DNA of 64,000 nt from positions 1 to 64,000 of the forward strand of contig DLOZ01000013.1 in assembly GCA_002479765.1 (NCBI GenBank), written 5' to 3'. The notes under the pieces were generated by a model, which was not told the DNA's origin, ran no database searches, and saw nothing but the letters and a program-made list of their open reading frames with translations. The DNA comes from Sphingomonadales bacterium UBA7471 (lineage in GTDB: Bacteria; Pseudomonadota; Alphaproteobacteria; Sphingomonadales; Sphingomonadaceae). Positions 42,656 through 50,249 of this stretch are shown in pieces; position 1 is the first letter of the stretch, and each line of letters opens with the position of its first letter. Both the position numbers and the translations under genes were made by a program.

Positions 42656-43716
42656 TCTACCTCGACTATCAAGCCACAACGCCGCTTGCCCCAGAGGCAT
42701 TTGCCGCGATGGAGCCTTGGCTGAAGGATGGATTTGCCAACCCGCATAGCGCGCACGCCGCGGGCAGGGCGGCGGCTGCGGCGTTGGAGGTTGCCCGCGA
42801 TCAAATTGCGGCGCTGCTGCCGAAGGGCGGGCGTGTGATCTTCACCTCCGGCGCGACTGAGGCGATCAATCTGGCCATCATGGGGTGCGGCTTACCCGTC
42901 ACCGCTGCCGCGACCGAACATGCTGCGGTTTTGGACGTTGTGGAATATCTAGATGGTCGGACTTTCCCTGTCGATAGTGCGGGGTTAATTTGTCCCGAAA
43001 CGCAAGCGTCTGGTTCCTTTGCTGGGCAGGCGTTAACTGCCATCATGCTCGTCAATAACGAGATTGGGACCATCCAGCCAATCGCGGAGTTCGCAGCGGC
43101 GGCACACGCCCAAGGCAATCTGTTCCTATGCGATGCCGTTCAGGCATTTGGGCGCATGCCGATCCCTGATGGCCCTGACATAATCGCGATATCCGCGCAC
43201 AAAATTCACGGTCCAAAGGGCATTGGCGCCTTGTGGGTACGTGACGGCGTTGCGCTCACGCCGCAAATGCTGGGCGGTGGGCAGGAGCAAGGCATGCGCT
43301 CGGGCACATTGTCGCCCGCATTGTGCGCGGGCTTTGGCGCAGCAGCGAAATTGGCGGCAGAGCGCATGGACGCCGACGCCATGCATGTTTCTGCCTTATG
43401 GGATCGCGCCGCCAGCGCATTTGCGGACTGGACCATCAACGGGTCGGTGGCCCAACGTTATAAAGGCAATCTCAACATCCGCCGCGACGGCGTCGACGCC
43501 GCGCGGTTGATATCGGAGTGCCGGAACATCGCCTTTTCCGCCGGCTCTGCCTGCGCCAGTGGCTCTGGCCGCCCCAGCCATGTGTTGCGCGCGCTTGGCC
43601 TGACCGACGCACAGGCGAAATCATCCATACGTTTGGGTTTTGGCCGCTATACGACGGCAGAAGAGATTGATATGGCCGCAGCTGCAATCAACCGGTCAGC
43701 AGAGGCGATGCTATGA
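42652..43716 (+). CDS. Cysteine desulfurase (second of two tandem copies)
   Basis: A 354-residue PLP enzyme. MIYLDYQATTPLAP opens it. The PLP lysine is Lys184 in ISAHKIHGPKGIGAL, and the persulfide cysteine is Cys301 in AGSACASGSGRPSHVLRAL. The sequence is related to, but distinct from, the gene before it; both keep the active residues. It lies between its paralogue and a ferredoxin gene with four-base overlaps. It likely supplies sulfur for Fe-S cluster assembly, tRNA thiolation or a cofactor. The relation between the two copies (heterodimer, or separate sulfur acceptors) is unknown. Confidence 0.9.
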   Translation: MIYLDYQATTPLAPEAFAAMEPWLKDGFANPHSAHAAGRAAAAALEVARDQIAALLPKGGRVIFTSGATEAINLAIMGCGLPVTAAATEHAAVLDVVEYLDGRTFPVDSAGLICPETQASGSFAGQALTAIMLVNNEIGTIQPIAEFAAAAHAQGNLFLCDAVQAFGRMPIPDGPDIIAISAHKIHGPKGIGALWVRDGVALTPQMLGGGQEQGMRSGTLSPALCAGFGAAAKLAAERMDADAMHVSALWDRAASAFADWTINGSVAQRYKGNLNIRRDGVDAARLISECRNIAFSAGSACASGSGRPSHVLRALGLTDAQAKSSIRLGFGRYTTAEEIDMAAAAINRSAEAML

Positions 43717-44045
43717 TCAAAGTCACGTTCATCACTGCCGATGGCACTGTCCAGAACGTCGAAGCGGTCGAGGGCCAACGCCTGCTGGAAATTGCGCAAG
43801 CCGCAGGACAACCGTTGGAAGGCACGTGCGAGGGCCAAATGGCCTGTTCAACCTGCCATGTGATCATTGACAAGCTATGGTTCGATAAATTGCCCCGATC
43901 GGTTGAGGACGAGGAAGACATGCTCGACCTTGCTACCGGTGCGCGGCGCACCAGTCGTCTGTCTTGCCAGATCGTGCTGACACCTGATCTCGACGGACTG
44001 GTGGTCCATATTCCGGCAGAGAGCCGAAATATGCAGGGTCTTTAA
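43713..44045 (+). CDS. fdx: 2Fe-2S ferredoxin (adrenodoxin type)
   Basis: A 110-residue ferredoxin. The four cluster cysteines are Cys39, Cys45 and Cys48 in CEGQMACSTCHVI, and Cys85 in RLSCQIVLT. This is the vertebrate-type/Isc-type pattern. It passes single electrons; in Isc systems Fdx supports cluster assembly with a cysteine desulfurase, which agrees with the two desulfurase genes just before it. The start overlaps the second desulfurase by four bases. The tmRNA gene follows. Confidence 0.95.
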   Translation: MIKVTFITADGTVQNVEAVEGQRLLEIAQAAGQPLEGTCEGQMACSTCHVIIDKLWFDKLPRSVEDEEDMLDLATGARRTSRLSCQIVLTPDLDGLVVHIPAESRNMQGL

Positions 44046-44371
44046 CCGCCTTCACTTCCCATTCACGAAAAAGCGCCTATATAGGTCGGTGCCGGGTTCG
44101 CCCGGCTATGGTGATAAATTGCGATGTGCAATAGATGCAGCGGACCCGGGGGCGGTACCCGGCAGCTCCACCAAAATCTCTGTTTGCCAGAGGTCTTGGA
44201 GGGGCTGAACTAGGATCGACGTGCGTTGAAAAGCATTGTTTTTGCCCGGCATGAATAAGCCGTGAAATGGTTCATAACCAATAGGTGCAAACGATAACGA
44301 AGCACTTGCTCTCGCAGCATAATTTTGGGCCTCACGGTCTGAACTTATACTAAAAGAACGCGGCCGGACCG

Positions 44372-44512
44372 GCCGGGCAACAGAAAGGTTACGGCGGCCC
44401 GGGGGGTGCCGAGCAACAGAAACCCCCCACCTAATCCAGCATTTTCAGGAAAAGTGGGAACCGGTTTTCCGGTTAACAAATGCGCGCGCTATTGGGTCGC
44501 CGAGCAACAGAA
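44372..44512 (+). repeat. Three copies of a 14-base motif in the tmRNA 3' part
   Basis: GCC(G/A)GGCAACAGAA-like sequences occur at 44372-44385, 44408-44421 and 44499-44512; the last two are identical (GCCGAGCAACAGAA). Each is enclosed by a complementary pair, best at the second copy where GGGGGGT pairs with ACCCCCC in 7 bp. The spacing is 36 and 91 bases. They look like repeated pseudoknot or hairpin loops. The third copy is separated by a palindromic repeat at 44439-44483. Confidence 0.75.
44439..44483. repeat. Palindromic intergenic repeat unit inside the tmRNA 3' region
   Basis: The 45-base sequence starts GCATTTTCAGGAAAA and ends AACAAATGC, with GGAAAA and TTTTCC as an inner inverted pair around GTGGGAACCGG. 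This composition resembles small dispersed palindromic repeats known from rhizobia and other alphaproteobacteria, from memory. A single copy lies in this window. Being placed between repeated tmRNA loops, it may be an insertion. Confidence 0.5.
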
Positions 44513-44549
44513 TCCCCGGACTTTTCCTTATTTAATGTGACGCTGCGCG

Positions 44550-44774
44550 TTAATCCTCGCCGAAGGCTGCATCAAATTCGACCGCTTGAAGCATTTTGGC
44601 GGCAGCGATGAAAACGGCGCCTGTGCACAGCAGAAAGAACACTTTCCCGATGTTGCCGGGATATTGGATCATATACTCCTGCCCACGCTTCACGGCACCC
44701 AAGCCAAGGGCATAGGTGATCATAAAGACCTCCAGTTTCGTTTTGATCGTGAACAGGCGTAGGATGCGTTTCAT
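44550..44774 (-). CDS. Conserved small membrane protein
   Basis: A protein of 74 residues from the ATG at 44774; the upstream start at 44807 adds eleven unconserved residues. It reads MKRILRLFTIKTKLEVFMIT and YALGLGAVKRGQEYMIQYPG, then has a hydrophobic segment VFFLLCTGAVFIAAAKML. Similar proteins of this form are common in sphingomonads. The function is unknown. It is transcribed opposite to the tmRNA gene. Confidence 0.7.
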   Translation of the reverse strand: MKRILRLFTIKTKLEVFMITYALGLGAVKRGQEYMIQYPGNIGKVFFLLCTGAVFIAAAKMLQAVEFDAAFGED

Positions 44775-44868
44775 AGTTAACTGAATATGAAGCAATGCCC
44801 GTGCCAAATCAGCATTTGCAGCAGTGACGATGGTTAACGGACGCGCCGATTGTAAGAAAAACCGACGC

Positions 44869-46122
44869 TTATGCGAGCGCGGTTAGACCGCACATGGTTA
44901 ACAGTGCCGTGCGCGCTGCGCGTACCTGATCCATTAATGACGCATCGCACAATTGGTCTGGCACAATCGACTCCGGCCAATATGCCGCAACCACGCTAGC
45001 AATCTGGTCGAGCTTTGCCTCATTGGCGATGAAGCGTGGGTCGACTGTGGTGGGATCCGCAACAACGCGCAGGCGCAAACACGCCGGGCCACCGCCATTG
45101 GCCATCGATTGGCGGACATCGACGGGGACGAGCTTGCGAATTGGGCCATTGCCTGCGACCATCTCACTCAGCCAGCCCCAAACCCGCACATTGTCCTGCG
45201 CTTCGCTGGGCAGGATGAGCGCCATGCCGCCGTCGGGCAGGCTCACCAGCTGCGCATTGAACAGATAGCTTTGAATGGCATCGGCAAGGCTGACCCGGTC
45301 GGCAGGCACAATGATGATCTCTGCCTCGGGCAAGAGCCGCTTGATATCGGCATAGGTTTGTTCGGGATGTTCGAACGCCTGCTCATGCGTGAAAAGCACA
45401 TGTTCATTGGCCACGGCAACGACGTCATTGTGGAACGCGCCAGCGGCAATCGCGACCTCGGATTGTTGAACAAACAATGTTTTGTCTGCATCTAGCCGGT
45501 GCGCCCGTGCAATGGCTTTCGATGCCTCAATATGCTGACGGGCAGGGAATGGACCGCCCGTTTTACCATAGACAAATATCTCAATGCCAGCGTCCCCATG
45601 CGTCTGGCACAGGCGCATGAAGTTTGCCGCACCTTCATCGCCAAATGGTGCTGGAACGGGTCCGTGCACGGTAAAATGTGCTGCATCGGCAAATGCCAGT
45701 TTTAACTGCGCAAGCGTTCCGGTCCATTCATGGCTGCGGTGCGCCATCGTTAGCAGGTTCGCCGCCGACAGATGACATTTGCCATCCGCCGTATCAGGCG
45801 CGGGCGAGACCGTGGCTGCATTGGCGGCCCACATGGCCGACGCCGAAAAAGCCGCGGCGCGGATATGGGGTTCCGCCGATGGCATGTCGGTCGACAGTCC
45901 GGAAAGCCAATTTTGGTTCGGCCGGTCAAGCGGCATGAAGAAACCCTGCGCTAATCCAAGGCGCAGGTTCGCGCGCATCTTTTCGATACCCTGCAGGGCA
46001 GCCGCCTTTGGATAAGATGGTGCGCCGGCATTGTGCGACGATGCCAGATTGCCAACGCTTAATCCTGCGTAATTATGGCTTGGTCCAATGATCCCATCAA
46101 AGTTTATTTCGACCAAAGTCAT
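44869..46122 (-). CDS. astB: N-succinylarginine dihydrolase
   Basis: A protein of 417 residues from the ATG at 46122. EINFDGIIGPSHNYAGLSVG and NAGAPSYPKAAALQGIEKMR are the hallmark blocks. FHNDVVAVANEHVLFTHEQA and MANGGGPACLRLRVV carry the catalytic His and Cys of this guanidine-modifying fold. It converts N2-succinylarginine to N2-succinylornithine, ammonia and CO2. It lies two bases after astA. The transaminase astC, dehydrogenase astD and desuccinylase astE are not in the window. Confidence 0.95.
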   Translation of the reverse strand: MTLVEINFDGIIGPSHNYAGLSVGNLASSHNAGAPSYPKAAALQGIEKMRANLRLGLAQGFFMPLDRPNQNWLSGLSTDMPSAEPHIRAAAFSASAMWAANAATVSPAPDTADGKCHLSAANLLTMAHRSHEWTGTLAQLKLAFADAAHFTVHGPVPAPFGDEGAANFMRLCQTHGDAGIEIFVYGKTGGPFPARQHIEASKAIARAHRLDADKTLFVQQSEVAIAAGAFHNDVVAVANEHVLFTHEQAFEHPEQTYADIKRLLPEAEIIIVPADRVSLADAIQSYLFNAQLVSLPDGGMALILPSEAQDNVRVWGWLSEMVAGNGPIRKLVPVDVRQSMANGGGPACLRLRVVADPTTVDPRFIANEAKLDQIASVVAAYWPESIVPDQLCDASLMDQVRAARTALLTMCGLTALA

Positions 46123-46124
46123 GA

Positions 46125-47156
46125 TCAAGTGCGCTCGACATAGGTTACAGCATCGCCTGCTGAAATGCCCAAGGCGCGTGCACAATTGCTGTCGATAATG
46201 ACATTATCGCCTTGATCATCGATCCAGCCATAGGCGGCTTTAAACGCATGTAGATGGCCCAGCGTTATCAGCTTCTTTTCACCTGATTTATGTTCGCCAA
46301 CGTCATCGCTGACGGCAGTTATTTTGACGTCTTTCGCGTCACGGATGCTGCGAATTTGATCTGTACGCGCGGTCATCGTCGGGCCGCCGTCAAAGATATC
46401 GATGTAATTTTCCCAAGCAAATCCCTCGTTCTCAAGCATACGCATTGCAGCGCGGCCGGAAGGATGCGGTACGCCGATGACGGTCTTTGCACTATCGGGA
46501 AGCATGGCAATGTAGACAGGGTGCTTTGGCATCAGGTCAGCGATAAACTGGTTGCCGAATTTTGCGTTAAATTCATCCGCCTCTTGAAAGCTCATGCCGA
46601 AAAAGCGGCCAGCGACACCGTCCCAAAACGGCGATCCGCCAGCTTCGTCGATGACACCACGCAATTCTGCGATTGTGCGGTCGGCAAATCTTGCGCGGTG
46701 GTTGCGAATGAACAGATAACGGCTGCGCGCAATCAACATACCTAAGCCGCCAGCCCGCTCGCCGGGATGCAGGAACAATCCGCCAACTTCGGTCGCGCCC
46801 TCGAGGTCCGTTGACAGATTAAGGATGTCCGCACGGAACGTCCGTTCAAGTTCAACGCTATGCTGCGTCAGCGCGCCGATGCGATAGCTATAGAATGGCC
46901 ATTTTTGGCCAACTTTGCCAAATATCTGGCATGTGCCGCGCACTTCGCCTGTCGCGGTGTTTTGCAGAACGAAAACATACAAATCGTCGGCGACTTCCTC
47001 TCCCACGCGATCGAAACCGGCGGCCGACCGCTCCAGCTTTTGCATCAGAGCCTTCCGGTCGGGTGGCAGGTTGGTGAACCCGCCGCCTGTCCTTTTGGCC
47101 ATTTCATAAATTGGCTGAAGATCGTTCAAATCTGCCGGACGGATGATGAAGGTCAT
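46125..47156 (-). CDS. astA: Arginine N-succinyltransferase
   Basis: A 343-residue enzyme. It begins FIIRPADLNDLQPIYEMAKR, and the family blocks GGFTNLPPDRKALMQKLERS and GGLFLHPGERAGGLGMLIA follow. It transfers succinyl from succinyl-CoA to the alpha-amino group of arginine, the entry to the AST pathway. Its start overlaps the stop of an M20-type hydrolase by four bases, and its stop is two bases from astB. The order hydrolase-astA-astB suggests an arginine-catabolism operon. Confidence 0.95.
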   Translation of the reverse strand: MTFIIRPADLNDLQPIYEMAKRTGGGFTNLPPDRKALMQKLERSAAGFDRVGEEVADDLYVFVLQNTATGEVRGTCQIFGKVGQKWPFYSYRIGALTQHSVELERTFRADILNLSTDLEGATEVGGLFLHPGERAGGLGMLIARSRYLFIRNHRARFADRTIAELRGVIDEAGGSPFWDGVAGRFFGMSFQEADEFNAKFGNQFIADLMPKHPVYIAMLPDSAKTVIGVPHPSGRAAMRMLENEGFAWENYIDIFDGGPTMTARTDQIRSIRDAKDVKITAVSDDVGEHKSGEKKLITLGHLHAFKAAYGWIDDQGDNVIIDSNCARALGISAGDAVTYVERT

Positions 47157-48361
47157 AAAGTCCCTTTTTCTGATAAGCGCATAATCGTCAGCGCCGATAA
47201 TTGTGCGCGTTCGACCAAACTTTCGACGATGAGGAATTCATCCGAACTGTGAATGCTGCCCCCGCGCACGCCCATCGTATCGACAACGGGCACACCGCAG
47301 GCGGCGATATTATTTCCATCACATACGCCGCCGCTGGAACGCCATGCGACTGTTATGCCCAGATCAGCGCCGCACTGCTTGACCAAGCCAAACAGCTTCG
47401 CAGCCTCGTCATCAATGGGCTTTGGCGGGCGACCGAAACTGCCGTGCAGATGCGCACGCACATCATGTTCATGTTCAATGTCGGCAATAACCCTGCGCAG
47501 GTCCACGTCCGTCTGCTGCACAATCTCTGGCGTGCGCGGGCGAAAGTTTACCCGCAATATCGCATGATCGGGCACGACATTATTGGGACCGCCGCCGTCA
47601 ATTTTGGCGGGGTTCACCGAAAGGCCTTCGCGCGAAAGTCGCTTGAGCCGCAGCGCAAGGTCGGCCGCCGCCAAAAGCGCGTTGCGTCCATCGTCGGGGT
47701 TCCGGCCCGCATGCGCCGATTTGCCCGCAATGATGATGGAGAAATTGCCGCTTCCGCCACGCTCACCCGCCAGCGTACCGTCGGGCAATGCGGGTTCATA
47801 AGTGAGCGCAGCAAGCTTGTTTTGCGCAAGTTGTGCGATCAATTTTGCGGATGATGGCGAGCCAACTTCTTCATCGCTGTTGATGAGTATCTGGTATCCC
47901 GTTTGCGTAAGTTTTCCGGACGACTCCGCAGCCTTTAATGCGGCAAGCATAACAGCAATGCCGCCCTTCATGTCGGCCACACCGGGGCCATTGAGCGTGG
48001 CATCGTCAAGCCAGCGCAATGTCTGAAAACTGTGGTCTGCTGGAAACACGGTGTCCATATGTCCGGTAAATAGCAATTGTGCCCGACATTCAGGGCGAAC
48101 GGTCATCAGCAAATGCTGCCCATGCGCCACTGTGGTCACCGTTCCGTCAGATAGTACGCGATCCACAGGTTCGGGTTCAACAAGAGTTACTTCGCCAGGC
48201 AGGGCCGTGAATGCGTCTGCGAGCAAATTGGCAGTGGTGGCAAGGCCGTCAAGATTGCCCGAGCCACTGTTGATGGCGGCCCAGTTCTGGACTTGGCCAA
48301 GCATAGGTGGTTGCTCTATGGTTTCAAGCGCCTGTTGTTCGCTGGCAGATAGCGTGTGCAT
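47153..48361 (-). CDS. M20 family zinc hydrolase next to astA-astB
   Basis: A 402-residue M20 metallopeptidase (carboxypeptidase G2/ArgE/DapE type). Zinc-ligand motifs: FTGHMDTVFPAD, GVADMKGGIAVML, LINSDEEVGSPSS, and a late histidine in GGSIHSSDEFLIVES. It removes acyl or aminoacyl groups from amino acids or peptides. Its position at the front of astA-astB suggests it may serve as the succinylglutamate desuccinylase or handle another succinylated intermediate, but the family is broad. No AstE-type gene is present here. The substrate is unproven. Confidence 0.85.
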   Translation of the reverse strand: MHTLSASEQQALETIEQPPMLGQVQNWAAINSGSGNLDGLATTANLLADAFTALPGEVTLVEPEPVDRVLSDGTVTTVAHGQHLLMTVRPECRAQLLFTGHMDTVFPADHSFQTLRWLDDATLNGPGVADMKGGIAVMLAALKAAESSGKLTQTGYQILINSDEEVGSPSSAKLIAQLAQNKLAALTYEPALPDGTLAGERGGSGNFSIIIAGKSAHAGRNPDDGRNALLAAADLALRLKRLSREGLSVNPAKIDGGGPNNVVPDHAILRVNFRPRTPEIVQQTDVDLRRVIADIEHEHDVRAHLHGSFGRPPKPIDDEAAKLFGLVKQCGADLGITVAWRSSGGVCDGNNIAACGVPVVDTMGVRGGSIHSSDEFLIVESLVERAQLSALTIMRLSEKGTL

Positions 48362-48411
48362 GTCGCATTCTTAGCCTTGGATAATCCAAAGAGCCACCCC
48401 TGCTATATGCG

Positions 48412-49233
48412 TTAACCCACTTCCTTTGCCAGAGCGCACCATTCCGATATGGTGACCGTTTCGGGGCGGCGATCTTCGGCTATTCCGGCGGCGCTCAACG
48501 CTTCTAACGCGCCGGCGACGCCCTTCAGGCTCTGGCGCAACATTTTGCGGCGCTGGCCAAAGGCGGCTCCTGTCAGATTTTCGAGCACAGACATTTTGAC
48601 ATCTGCGGGCGCATCCTTCGGCGTGATGTGCACCACCGCCGACATCACCTTTGGCGGGGGCGTAAATGCGGAACGGTGAACAGGCATCGCAATTGCCGCA
48701 TTTGACCGCCATTGCGCCAATATCGCGAGCCGGCCAAATGCACCCGTGCCCGGCGCTGCGATAATACGGTCTGCGACTTCACGTTGGAACATCAATGTCA
48801 GGCTTTTCCAACGTGGCGGCCATTCGTTGCCGCCCAGCCAGCCCACCGCAAGCGCAGTGCCCACATTGTACGGCAGGTTTGAAACAACGTGAAACGGTGC
48901 ACCAATTTCAGCGAAGGGATCGATTTTTAACGCATCGCCTTCAATCACGCGAAGCTGGCCCGGAAATGCCTCTGACAGATCGGCTAAGGCAGGAAGGCAA
49001 CGATGGTCGCGCTCAACGGCCAGCACCTGCGCCCCTGCACGCAGGAGCGCTCTGGTGAGGCCGCCGGGGCCGGGGCCAACTTCGTATACATGCTCGCCCG
49101 CCAAGCTGCCGGGAATCGCGGCAATGCGATCGAGCAGCTTTTCATCGAACAGGAAATTTTGGCCAAGCGCCTTACTTGCGGACAAACCATGTCGCGCAAT
49201 GACGTCTCTAAGCGGAGGGAGCGACACCGTCAT
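48412..49233 (-). CDS. rsmA: 16S rRNA (adenine1518-N6/1519-N6)-dimethyltransferase
   Basis: A 273-residue enzyme (KsgA). RHGLSASKALGQNFLFDEKL and VYEVGPGPGGLTRALLRAG hold the substrate and SAM motifs. FHVVSNLPYNVGTALAVGWL is the NLPY catalytic block. It dimethylates two adenines at the 3' end of 16S rRNA in late 30S assembly. It overlaps the pdxA stop by four bases. The order lptD, surA, pdxA, rsmA is a conserved proteobacterial cluster. Confidence 0.97.
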   Translation of the reverse strand: MTVSLPPLRDVIARHGLSASKALGQNFLFDEKLLDRIAAIPGSLAGEHVYEVGPGPGGLTRALLRAGAQVLAVERDHRCLPALADLSEAFPGQLRVIEGDALKIDPFAEIGAPFHVVSNLPYNVGTALAVGWLGGNEWPPRWKSLTLMFQREVADRIIAAPGTGAFGRLAILAQWRSNAAIAMPVHRSAFTPPPKVMSAVVHITPKDAPADVKMSVLENLTGAAFGQRRKMLRQSLKGVAGALEALSAAGIAEDRRPETVTISEWCALAKEVG

Positions 49234-50249
49234 CCGCCAAGATCGGCCGCAGCAAGGCGATGCAGCGCCGCAGATTCAGCCATCTTAATGGCCGCAATCA
49301 TCGACAGCGGAAGCGCCATGTTCTTGCCAGCAATTCCGAACGCCGTGCCATGGTCTGGCGAGGTACGGACAACGGGGAGCCCGAGCGTAATGTTTACCGC
49401 ATCATGAAAATACAGCGTTTTCAAAGGAATGAGGGCCTGATCATGATAAGCGCACAAGGCCGCGTCATAATGCGACCGCGCTTCGGCATGAAACATCGTG
49501 TCGGCAGGCAAGGGGCCAACAACCTCGATGCCTTCACCACGAATCTGTTCAATCGCGGGTTCAAATATGTCCAGTTCCTCGCGGCCCATATTGCCTGATT
49601 CGCCAGCGTGCGGATTAAACCCAGCAACGGCCAGGCGTGGATTTGCAATGCCAAAATTGCGCTGCAGGCCCTTGGCTGTCGCACGCAGGCGTTGGCGGAT
49701 AAGCCGACCGTCAAGCTTCTCCGCGACGGACGCGAGCGGGATATGCGTCGTCATCGGGACAACGCGCAGGTCAGGGCCCGCAAGCATCATCACGGCATTG
49801 TTTTTGGAAACGCCGCAACGCTCTGCAATGAACTCGGTCTGGCCGGGATGGGTGAAGCCTACCGCGTATAATTGCGCCTTGGATACAGGGCCTGTGACCA
49901 ATGCCGCGGCACTGCCAGCACGGGCAAAGCCAATCGCCATTTCAAGCGCTTGATAGGCGCAATGCGCGCCATCAAGATCCGGAATACCCGGAACAATTGA
50001 AATGCAGTTATGCACTTGGATAACCGGAAGAGCCGTATCAAAATGCGCAAAGGTTTCGGCCGGATCTTCGATGCGGACAACCGGACCATTCCAGTGCGGC
50101 GCGAAGCTGGCGATATCACCAATTGCGAAGAAAGGCGCCAAGCCAGCCGCGTGGCGGGCCTCCCACGCTTTGCCAATTATCTCCGGCCCTATGCCCGCCG
50201 GGTCACCGACCGAAACGGCCAGTGGCAGTTCCAGTCGGCCAACCGACAT
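49230..50249 (-). CDS. pdxA: 4-hydroxythreonine-4-phosphate dehydrogenase
   Basis: A 339-residue enzyme of vitamin B6 synthesis (DXP-dependent route). PLAVSVGDPAGIGPEIIGKA starts it, and the metal-binding histidines are in VPMTTHIPLASV and CAYHDQALIPLKTL. PLPADTMFHAEARSHYDAAL is another conserved block. It oxidises 4-phosphohydroxy-threonine to the amino ketone used by PdxJ. The start shares one base with the surA stop (TGATG), and the stop overlaps the rsmA start. Confidence 0.97.
   Translation of the reverse strand: MSVGRLELPLAVSVGDPAGIGPEIIGKAWEARHAAGLAPFFAIGDIASFAPHWNGPVVRIEDPAETFAHFDTALPVIQVHNCISIVPGIPDLDGAHCAYQALEMAIGFARAGSAAALVTGPVSKAQLYAVGFTHPGQTEFIAERCGVSKNNAVMMLAGPDLRVVPMTTHIPLASVAEKLDGRLIRQRLRATAKGLQRNFGIANPRLAVAGFNPHAGESGNMGREELDIFEPAIEQIRGEGIEVVGPLPADTMFHAEARSHYDAALCAYHDQALIPLKTLYFHDAVNITLGLPVVRTSPDHGTAFGIAGKNMALPLSMIAAIKMAESAALHRLAAADLGG

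Larger units (their letters stand above)
44086..44520 (+). ncRNA. ssrA: tmRNA, circularly permuted two-piece form
   Basis: The gene order is permuted as in other alphaproteobacteria. The acceptor piece lies first and ends in CAGCTCCACCA at 44173, and the coding piece starts at 44201 with GGGGCTGAACTAGGATCGAC. These two ends pair (GGGGCTG with CAGCTCC). The tag frame at 44287-44322 reads ANDNEALALAA followed by TAA. Hairpins with GC-rich stems downstream are the pseudoknot region. The 27 bases between the pieces would be processed out. The 5' and 3' ends of the transcript are approximate. A TATATA box near 44078 is a candidate -10 element. Confidence 0.92.
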
